Of a stretch of DNA of 64,000 bases, positions 1 through 7,784 are shown one piece after another. Below the pieces are notes generated by a model that was not told where the DNA came from, ran no database searches, and saw nothing but the letters and a program-made list of their open reading frames with translations. The stretch's first letter is position 1; the number at the start of each line of letters is the position of its first letter. The position numbers were made by a program, and so were the translations under genes. This DNA is from Mesostigma viride (lineage: Eukaryota; Streptophyta; Mesostigmatophyceae; Mesostigmatales; Mesostigmataceae): assembly GCA_009746045.1 (NCBI GenBank), contig RPFO01000765.1, forward strand, positions 121,001-185,000. The letters run 5' to 3'.

Positions 1-228
1 ATCCAATCAGCCGTGTGCAGAATACCCGCGTAGGTTTTCTGGTGTTTATCGATGACGCGAGCAGGGAATGCGGCGGGAGATTGAACGGAGGCGACCGAGG
101 GAGTGCCGCGAGGGAGGTGGCGCTGTCAGTATATATGGAACTTCATCTGATTTCCAAGGACTACTGCCGTTATTCTAATTTTTTTTTTCTTGCATTGCTA
201 TCTTGCTTTGTATACGATGTGCATGCAG

Positions 229-1306
229 GCGGCCCTTGTGCAGCGACCTCTCATGGCTCAAAGACTGGATCGGACTCAACCAGCAGCCGCTGGTCCCGGA
301 GCTTGTCCAGGCTGCAGCAGCCGGCGTGCAGCTCAAGGCTGAGGAGTATGATAGGGTGCACTTATACGGTTTCAATTACCGGACAAAAGAAGCTGACAGG
401 AAGCAAGCATGGCGGACTGCAAACTGTGGTGTAGCCTACCATAAGGAGGGAAGCAGCACTCAGTACGGCTACCTGACCCACATTCTCGTGGCGAAGCTGG
501 TGCAGCCGGTGGGGAACTGGACTCAACAGCTTGTGCTGAGAGTAGAGCTTTTCGATGCATCGGAGGTGGCTTACATTCGGGATCAACGCTTGGTGTTGGT
601 CCGCAGCGCCGAGGCACCACGCACGGCAAAGCTAGTGTGGCCAACATCTGTTAGCTCTGTTGGGTTTGTGCTGGACCCACGGCATCAGCCCCAGCTTTCG
701 GTCATTCACTGCAAGCTGCCCCGTCACCTGGCAACCGGGTGGGCTTTGGAGAACGAGTTTTTCCAAAGCACGGCGACAAGGTGGCAGGAAGACATCAGGT
801 ACTTCCCACCTGAGCCGCCCGCTGAACGGCCGCCCGCTGAACCGCCGCCCGCTGATCCGTCGCCCGCGCCATCAAGCACGGCGGCACGACCTTCACGCGC
901 AGCCCCGCCGCGCAAGAAAAAGAAGCCGCCCGATGAACGGCAGCCCGCGCCGGCAACCATGGCGGCAGGACCTTCACGCGCAGCCCCGCCTCGCAAGAAA
1001 AAGAAGCCGCCCGCTGAACGGCAGCCCCGCCGGCAACCACGGCGGCAGAACCCTCACGCGCAGCCCCGCCTCGCAAGAGAAAGAAGAAATCTGAGGCTTT
1101 GGCGCCTGCATCACACAAGGGGAAGGAGCCCATGCCCCCGTTGCGCACAAGTGCACGCGCGCGCACGGTCAGGGACTATAGAGAACAAACCACGAGCAAC
1201 GAGGGGAATGACAGTGATTTTAACGGTAGTGATGCCAAGGATGATTCTGATTGATGCTGCTGCGCCAGCATTTTGCGGCCTCATTAGATGCTGCTCACAA
1301 GTGTAA
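229..1306 (+). CDS. 3' exon of a hypothetical Pro/Lys/Arg-rich protein
   Basis: A T-rich tract followed by TGCAG at 224-228 makes a good 3' splice site, and the frame stays open from there to the stop at 1304-1306. A GTAGGT at 30-35 could be the donor of a 199-bp intron; the frame-1 reading of bases 1-29 then joins in phase. The first ~190 residues look globular (Trp, Tyr and hydrophobic strands). The rest is disordered and basic, with two near-identical modules around a PPRKKKKPP core (near 905-940 and 985-1010), a possible nuclear localisation signal. The folded part loosely resembles the C-terminal region of some transposase-associated proteins, but I do not recognise the family. An AATAAA lies 20 bp after the stop. 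The upstream part of the gene is outside the window. Confidence 0.5.
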
Positions 1307-1325
1307 TCATGCCGATATTATGTTG

Positions 1326-1331
1326 AATAAA
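1326..1331 (+). promoter_or_regulatory. candidate polyadenylation signal AATAAA
   Basis: A canonical AATAAA hexamer starts 20 bp downstream of the stop codon at 1306 and just upstream of the T-rich satellite, where a 3' end would be expected. Confidence 0.4.
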
Positions 1332-1382
1332 GATGCATCACTCATTGTTTGGGCCTAAACTGACTTGTTGTCGGTTCAGCCC

Positions 1383-1745
1383 TTGTGTTTTTTACCACTT
1401 TTGTGCTCGTCGTGGTGTTCTTTTTACCACTTCAGCCACTTCAGCCACTTTTTATCACTTTTACTGCTTTTTACTGCTTTTTACTGCTTTTTACTGCTTT
1501 TTACTGCTTTTTACCACCATTTTCCACCTTTTACCACTTTTACCACCTCCGTTAGGTGGTAAAAGTGGTAAAAGGTGGTATTTTTTACTGATTTTTACTG
1601 CTTTTTACTGCTTTTTACTGCTTTTTACTGCTTTTTACTGCTTTTTACGGCTTTTTACGGCTTTTTACGGCTTTTTACTCCTTGTGGGTGGTAAAAAGTG
1701 GTAAAAAGTGATAAAAAGTGATAAAAAGTGATAAAAGTGGTATTT
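1383..1745 (+). repeat. TTTTTACTGC-type minisatellite with flanking inverted arms
   Basis: Two blocks of a 10-bp unit, TTTTTACTGC (about 1455-1515 and 1588-1650, the second drifting to TTTTTACGGC). They are separated and followed by GGTGGTAAAAGTGG-like sequence that is the inverse complement of TTTTACCACC motifs in the same stretch. The array can therefore fold on itself. Open frames here are repeat artefacts. Confidence 0.85.
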
Positions 1746-1746
1746 T

Positions 1747-2088
1747 TTACCACCCCCGAGTTCCTAGTGTGCACACCCCTCTGTAGTTGCCGGGGTCGGC
1801 AGGCGACCCCTTGTTCTTGTACAGCATCGTGCGGAAACTGTGTTGCCAGGCCGCTGGAGGTCGTTGCGACGACAGCAGAAGGCGGTTGCAGATGTCCCGG
1901 AAGAGCAGCATAACACCTGTGTCCTCGAATTCGGCTGCAAGTTTTACAACTGCGGCAGGAATCTCGTCGGAGCCGGTGGCAGCGTCATAACGCAGGCGCT
2001 GGACCGCCTCCGTGACCTCGCGAGAGGTGAAAGGAGGCATGTCAGACGGGTCGCCAAGTGGGCCGACCAGCGGGGGCCAACCAGCCAT
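1747..2088 (-). pseudogene. LINE reverse-transcriptase fragment (N-terminal RT region)
   Basis: The minus-strand frame contains the N-terminal landmarks of a non-LTR retrotransposon reverse transcriptase: a region resembling 'EVTEAVQRLR...GSDEIPAAVVK', then 'PAAWQHSFRTMLYKNKGS' and 'DPGNYRGV' (RT blocks 0 to 2). The catalytic palm with YADD is absent. The frame is cut on one side by the T-rich satellite and on the other by a plus-strand LINE 3' UTR, so this is a truncated relic. Confidence 0.75.
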
Positions 2089-2429
2089 AGCCTTAGCCTA
2101 GTCCTAGTACAGCCATGCTACGCCCTGGCTATGTTCAGATTACTTGCCCACGCTCCTTGCTATGATATGCTCACATGGGTCTTATTGCACCCACAGACTG
2201 CCGGATCGTTAGCGTGTCCGTTTAGTTACGTTAAATAGTGCCGGAACCTTTTGCCGCCTGAGGCAAATCGGTCCGTAACACTATTTTGCCCGGAATAACC
2301 ACTTCCGAGCACCCAAGTTAATTCGGCCGAATGAACTTGGGTGCTCGGAAGTGGTTATTCCGGGCAAAATAGTGTTACGGACCGATTTGCCTCAGGCGGC
2401 AAAAGGTTCCGGCACTATTTAACGTAACT

Positions 2430-2561
2430 AAAACCTGGCCTCGTGGAGGGGGGACGAAGAGCCCGAGACATCCGCCTAGGCCGCTGAGCACGCACCACTA
2501 AATGCGCCGGAGCTGCCTCAGTGAGGATTCGAACCCCTGACCTCCAAGGTGCACAGGTTTT
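2430..2561 (-). repeat. Cargo segment 1 with tRNA-like T-arm (Pol III B box)
   Basis: On the minus strand it carries GGTTCGAATCC (2525-2535), an exact match to the Pol III B-box/T-loop consensus, preceded by a variable-loop-like GGAGGTCAG. It begins and ends with AAAACC/GGTTTT. No complete cloverleaf can be formed, so it is a tRNA-derived (SINE-like) piece rather than a tRNA gene. Confidence 0.5.
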
Positions 2562-2822
2562 AGTTACGTTAAATAGTGCCGGAACCTTTTGCCGCCTGAG
2601 GCAAATCGGTCCGTAACACTATTTTGCCCGGAATAACCACTTCCGAGCACCCAAGTTAATTCGGCCGAATGAACTTGGGTGCTCGGAATAACCACTTCCG
2701 AGCACCCAAGTTCATTCGGCCGAATGAACTTGGGTGCTCGGAAGTGGTTATTCCGGGCAAAATAGTGTGACGGACCGATTTGCCTCAGGCGGCAAAAGGT
2801 TCCGGCACTATTTAACCTAACT

Positions 2823-2946
2823 AAAACCCGTGCACCTTGGAGGTCAGGGGTTCGAATCCGGACAGCTCCGGCGCATTTAGTGGTGCGTGCTCAGTGGCCT
2901 AGGCGGATGTCTCATATTCAACCCACCCTCCACGAGGCCAGGTTTT
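2823..2946 (+). repeat. Cargo segment 2 with tRNA-like T-arm (Pol III B box), inverted copy
   Basis: Near-copy of cargo segment 1 in the opposite orientation, with GGTTCGAATCC at 2849-2859 and the same AAAACC/GGTTTT borders. It differs by small indels and substitutions, so the two cargoes are not a very recent duplication. Confidence 0.5.
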
Positions 2947-3318
2947 AGTTAGGTTAAATAGTGCCGGAACCTTTTGCCGCCTGAGGCAAATCGGTCCGTC
3001 ACACTATTTTGCCCGGAATAACCACTTCCGAGCACCCAAGTTCATTCGGCCGAATGAACTTGGGTGCTCGGAAGTGGTTATTCCGGGCAAAATAGTGTGA
3101 CGGACCGATTTGCCTCAGGCGGCAAAAGGTTCCGGCACTATTTAACCTAACTCGTTTAGCTAGCGCGCCCGAATGCAGCTGCATGGGGCATGCCTTTGGC
3201 ATGAAGGAGACTGGGGGTCTCTGCCCTTTCTCCTGTAGTGCACACACAGGGATTAATAGCACTTCGGTGCTCCGTGACTCCCCAACGGGAGCACGAGTTT
3301 AATTAATTAATTAATTAA

Positions 3319-4135
3319 AGGACCTGGGCGAGCACCGCAAGCACATGCTCTTCAAGGTCCTGGTCCTCACGGTGCTCACCTATGGCGCCGAGGCGTGGAT
3401 GCTCGATCACGGACACACTGGCCGCCCAGCTGGACGGCACGGTAACCAGGATGCTACGCCAGGCCGGCCCTGAAATTATGTAGGGTTTCCCACACATAGG
3501 TCTCTAGAATCTTTTTTGTACCAGGGTATGCCTCGCATTTCGGACGAGATTAGACAGCGTAGGATATTAGCATTTCGGTAGGACATCTTGCTCGCACCAG
3601 TCAGGTCGACACCGTCCTTGGTCTGGCCGGCCCCCAGAGGCTTGGCCAGCCGAGGTGGCATATCCTGACCTGGCCTGGCCCCAAGCTAGGACATTCCTAG
3701 AAAGATGGGTAAACATGCCATCACTATCTGGACACAGCAGTTGCTGGGGCCGACCTAGTGGTCCCAGCCCCGTTTGAACATCGCATTCACTCCCTCTCTC
3801 TTCAGTCTAGCTCTTGCTTGGACTGCCATGCAGAACAAGAAGAAGTGGAAGACGATTGTCCAGGCTCGCACGCCAGCCCCTGTGGGCAAGCCCCCTCCCC
3901 CCAAGAGGAAGGGGCGCTTCGCTGAACTCGTAGAGTAGCTAGTGTTTTCTAGCTAGATTAGATTAGATTAGAGTTAGATTAGCTCGGTTTCGCGGCTTTG
4001 CCCACCCGTCCATCCATCCACCAAGGGAATATGTGCTACATGATCTAGCTCCCAAGGGAGTCATGTTAAAATTTAATTTAATTTAATTTATCTTAATTTA
4101 ATTTAATGTAATTTAATTTAATATTAATGGTCCAG
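3319..4135 (+). mobile_element. 5'-truncated LINE (family B), decayed copy X
   Basis: It starts abruptly after the (TTAA)n tail of the preceding element. It aligns along its length with the better copy at 61690-62430: 'GEHRK', 'KVLVLTVLTYGAEAW', then a C-terminus ending KRKGRF. The reading frame is broken by small indels. A hairpin at 4038-4066 (stem ACATGA/TCATGT, inner CTCCC/GGGAG) and an (AATTT)n tail (about 4070-4130) mark the 3' end. Several indels relative to 61.7 kb are extra palindromic tetramers (see findings). Confidence 0.85.
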
Positions 4136-4199
4136 AGCCCACAGATAGGCTTGGAACACATTTAGAGGCGCCGCCCGTTTGGAAGAATATATAGATAGG

Positions 4200-5036
4200 C
4201 CTCTCCCGGAGCATCACCGGCTTTTGTTCCATGCTCTACGCGCCCGTCATGCGCCTGGTAGGTGAGGTAGAACTGCGCGGGTGCCACCGCCTTTCCCATG
4301 CTCACGAGACAAGGCGGCTCCCCCACCAGTCCTGCTCACCTTCCGCTCCCCTGAGGACAAGCAGCGGTTCCTCTCTCGTCGCAAGAGGTTAATTGCACGA
4401 CCTCACCTGGACGCTGGACCGGCGTGGACGACGACTTGACCCCCGCTCAGCAGCAGCAGCAGCGACGCGACCTGTGGCCTGAATACCTCCGCCACAAGCA
4501 GGACCCCCAGAAGCCCAAGGTGTACTGGAGGGGCGGGGACCTGATGATGATCAACCACAAGATGCAGGGCGCCCCCTGCGGGTTAGAATAGCCCTAGCTT
4601 GAATAATGGGTAGTCACTGCCGCTATGGCAGCCATGCCTACTAGAATGTTTGCCTAGCCTAGCCATCATCCCTACTAGTCACGTGCCCCGCTAACGCACG
4701 GTATACACAACCAGCCATATAGCCTTAGCCTAGCCTTTGTACAGCCATGCTACGTCCTGGCTATGATCAGATTACTTGCCCACGCTCCATGTTATGATAT
4801 GCTCACATGGGTCTTATTGCCGCACCCACAGAACTTGCCGGATCGTCGATCTATATCGTGTCCGATTGCTGCTGTGGCATGCCTCAGGCATGCATGAAGG
4901 AGAAAGGGGGTCTCTGCCCTTTCTTCCTGTTGTGCACACATGCACAAGCACTCTGGTGCTCCGTGACTCCCCAACGGGAGCACGAGTTTAATTAACTAAT
5001 TAACTAATTAATTAATTAAATTAATTAAATAATTAA
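4200..5036 (+). mobile_element. LINE remnant carrying ORF1 C-terminus directly joined to a family-A 3' UTR
   Basis: 4330-4590 translates, across a frameshift, into the C-terminal part of an L1-type ORF1 (RNA-binding chaperone): 'LTFRSPEDKQRFLSRRKRL', then 'LTPAQQQ', 'LWPEYLRHK' and 'KVYWRGGDLMMI' before a stop near 4590. About 110 bp later the family-A 3' UTR begins (4709), ending in the hairpin at 4956-4983 and a TTAA-rich tail to 5036. No ORF2 (reverse transcriptase) lies between. Either ORF2 was deleted or this is an ORF1-only 'half-LINE'. Confidence 0.65.
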
Positions 5037-5827
5037 TTAATGCTCTACGTGCCACGAGCCACGAGGTAGCCATGGCTGACGGCGGAGCTCATAACTTTCA
5101 CGTTAATTGGGCACCAAATTCGGCTGTTGAATATCACAATCGCTTCGTCTTTCTAAGACGCACACACTGATATAATTTTCCGAAGCTATTACGCAATATA
5201 TGACGAGCAAACGCCCCTCGACGCAACGCAGCCTGGCGGCTGCGCTAAGCCCTGAAATTACGTATGCAGCTCCGGCTGCAGATAAGTTGGCTCTCACGTA
5301 CGTCCGGCAGGCACTGGCGGTGACACTACTATAGTCGCGCGCCCTGGTGGTCGCCTCGAACCCTCCCGGGCCTCGCCCTCTGCATTGCCTACTGAGCCCA
5401 AACGCAGCCGCCCAGCCGAACCTAGCTGGTCTGAGCGTGACTTTGACGTCGACAGGTTATTTTCCACCTTAATTTGACGTACGTCAACAGACCCAGCTAT
5501 TTCGACATGCCACCCATCAAGATACTGGAGCTCCGGTGTTTTATGGGTCGAGTACGCCTCCCTTCTTGACCTGTGCCAGCGCCTGTGAATCCCATCACCG
5601 CCTCCGCAATGGAGTTGATGGCCGGTTTTCCCACCGCGGACCTGACCGGCACCTGCCCGACCGCGCCTTCATGCAGCTCGCCGCCCTAGCTGATCGACTT
5701 TACCATCCTTCAGCGCTCAGACTGCCGAAGACCTCTGGGTCCCCTCCCCCTTGACCGAATCCACCTTCCTCCTCCACCTTCAAGAAGCCAATGTCTCACA
5801 GCACGTGACGCCCCTAGCTAGCTGCAG
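5037..5827. other. No gene recognised
   Basis: Mixed-composition sequence without a convincing open frame, splice-bounded exon or repeat match in the window. It could be the decayed 5' part of the LINE whose ORF1 follows. Confidence 0.4.
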
Positions 5828-6690
5828 ATGTGGCAGCTGTGGGCCGCACGCCGGCTGCTGAGCTCCCGGCGCCATCCCCATGCACGTACCACCACCGCCA
5901 CCCTCCTCGCCTCTGCACCCCCCCCACACACACCGCCTCCACCGACTCTAGACATCACCGCCCAGATCCGTGGGCATCGACCAGCGCCTCCAGGACAACA
6001 CCATCACCATCGGATGCCTGCAAGACACCGCGCAGGCATCGATCGCCGCCCAGGCGATGAAGGACATTGCCGCCAAGCCAGCTGGCCTGGCTGGTGATGC
6101 TCCTCCCATCCCGACCTGGGCGGACATGCTTAAGCAGCACACCACCTCCACCACCTCCCGTCCGGGCCGTCGCAGCACAGCTCATGCAGCAGCAGACGCT
6201 TGACCTCCGCGAGGAGGCCGAGCTCGCCAAGCGCAGCCTTAACGGCATCTTCAAGAACTTCGACATGGCGGAAGGTGAGAATTCCGAGAAGCTTGCACAT
6301 GCGTTTGAGAGCAAAATCCTTGATCGCATGGGCCGGTTCTTGGTGAGATCAAGCTGGTCGCCCACCGCCTTCCCCGCGCGCGGGCTAAGGCAGGGGCGCC
6401 CCCGCTTCTTCTCATCTTCAAGAGCCTATATCGGACAAGATTTCGTTTCTGAGACCCCGCAAGCGGCTCGAGAAGACTCCCTTCACCTTGGACGGCGACT
6501 TGACCCTGGCGTAGCAACAACGGCTATACTACGGGAGCTATGGCCGACTTACCGGCCAGCTCCGGCAGACCGCGGCGGGGAAGCCGGTGTACTGGAAGGG
6601 GCCGGGCGACCATCTACGTCGGCCACAAGCCCTGGCAAGCGACCCCCGCGGCCCCAGCATGCACCTCCAGACGCCCCAGCTTAGGGGGAT
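5828..6690 (+). pseudogene. LINE ORF1 remnant (L1-type RNA-binding protein)
   Basis: Several plus-strand frames joined by frameshifts give an ORF1-like order. A Gln/Ala-rich helical part (5970-6200) ends 'PTWADMLKQ', a helix follows ('EEAELAKRSLNGIFKNFD', about 6200-6270), then 'PPLLLIFKSLYR' (about 6395-6430), 'LREL' and 'KPVYWKGPGDHLYVG' (about 6575-6620). The last parts parallel the ORF1 C-terminus at 4330-4590. It is multiply frameshifted and not functional. Confidence 0.55.
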
Positions 6691-6832
6691 ACAGCAGTAG
6701 TAGTGTAGAATAGTCAGGCCTAGCAGCTATGGCCTTGTACATGTACGCCTACAACAGCCTGGCCCTATACTACCAGATCACAGATGATGCCTTAGCACTA
6801 TTTAATCATGTACATGTGCGCCTATATGATGT

Positions 6833-6837
6833 GCCAC
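6833..6837 (+). repeat. Target-site duplication, left copy (GCCAC)
   Basis: GCCAC abuts the left LTR and is repeated right after the right LTR at 17621-17625, the 5-bp duplication usual for Ty3-type integrases. Confidence 0.9.
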
Positions 6838-7408
6838 TGTTACGCCGCAAGCCTCGGCCGCCACCTCTACCTCTACCTGTCCTGATACTACCTAAACTAG
6901 TGAGGCTGCTTCTATTTACACCCCTAGCGAAAGACGACCGAGACGAACCAGATCTCAATGCATTTACATATGTACTACTGTAATACGCCATAGGCCATTT
7001 AATCAAACCCGTTTACTCCAGGAAAAGAGGAAGGAAACACAACTAAACTGCCGTGACCCAAGCTAATATGTGCTAATTCATTTAACACACGCCGAGTGAC
7101 CACACAAGGAGTGGAACGTGCATAAATGGTCACCAACGGTCCAACAGGCTCGGGCCGACCTGGCCCTCGCCTGCAGAAACACAGAAACACAAGCAGGTGC
7201 ACAGATGCACGCCTGTCCACTACATTCTACAAAAGGATAAGGACCACTAATATAGTACGCGGCGCGGCGCCCAAAGGCACCCACTATACCACAGTACTGT
7301 TACGGGGACAATCATGTCCAAACTAGAACTGCACGTAACCTAGGAACAACCGAGGCCAAGGACCTAATTTACGTCCGTAACTACAACGAATTGTTACGCG
7401 ACGTAACA
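6838..7408 (-). repeat. 3' LTR of the chromovirus
   Basis: 571 bp, TGTTACG at the left end and CGTAACA at the right end, a 7-bp perfect terminal inverted repeat. No difference from the other LTR was found by eye. Confidence 0.95.
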
Positions 7409-7421
7409 CCTCCCCCCCACA
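7409..7421 (-). promoter_or_regulatory. Polypurine tract for plus-strand priming
   Basis: Immediately upstream of the 3' LTR on the minus strand reads TGTGGGGGGGAGG, a purine run in the expected position. Confidence 0.85.
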
Positions 7422-7784
7422 AAAGGTAGGGAGCCCTCTCCCTACGCAGAGAGGAGGGAACCAGAGGGGTAGGAAAATAATCCTAACGCACCCAGCACAC
7501 ACCAACACAATCGATAGACCATCCCAGATACAAAGCACCAATAGTTCACACGGTCTCCACCACCACGCCGGGTGGTGTAGGGTTAGCCAGCACCAAGCCT
7601 GGTGGTAGGTTCCCCTAACTGCCTGGAACGGAGTCCTGGCCGGGGGGGACGGCACTGGGCAGGACACACAGAGTAAACACATCAGCGCTAAGGACCAAGA
7701 ACAGCCAACCAACTGGCCAGAATATGAGGGCGACTCTACATACCGGAGGGACAACACCCTCAGGTCGGGCCTAAGGCCCTCTAT

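Larger units (their letters stand above)
2224..3152. mobile_element. Composite foldback element: three giant palindromes with two cargo segments
   Basis: Three near-perfect palindromes, A (2224-2429), B (2562-2822) and C (2947-3152), each start AGTTA(C/G)GTTAAATAGTGCC and end with its inverse complement. A and C are 206 bp; B has a duplicated centre. Between them lie two ~130-bp cargo segments in opposite orientation. The whole unit is flanked by CGTTT (extendable to CGTTTAG) at 2219-2225 and 3153-3159, consistent with a 5-7 bp target duplication. No transposase is encoded, so it would be a non-autonomous MITE or foldback-type element. Confidence 0.75.
2089..3318 (+). mobile_element. LINE 3' UTR (family A), split by a palindromic composite insertion
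   Basis: 2089-2223 matches 4709-4860 (the stretch with 'tacagccatgctac' and 'gcttattgcccacgc'-like words), and 3160-3318 matches 4865-5010. The hairpin at 3267-3294 and a (TTAA)n tail close it. The intervening 2224-3152 is absent from the 4.7-kb copy, which therefore acts as an empty-site reference. No coding sequence survives in this copy. Confidence 0.75.

Noticed and set aside
2525-2859. tRNA genes suggested by the GGTTCGAATCC motifs
   Set aside because: Only a T-arm-like part is present; no acceptor, D or anticodon stems can be built in register.
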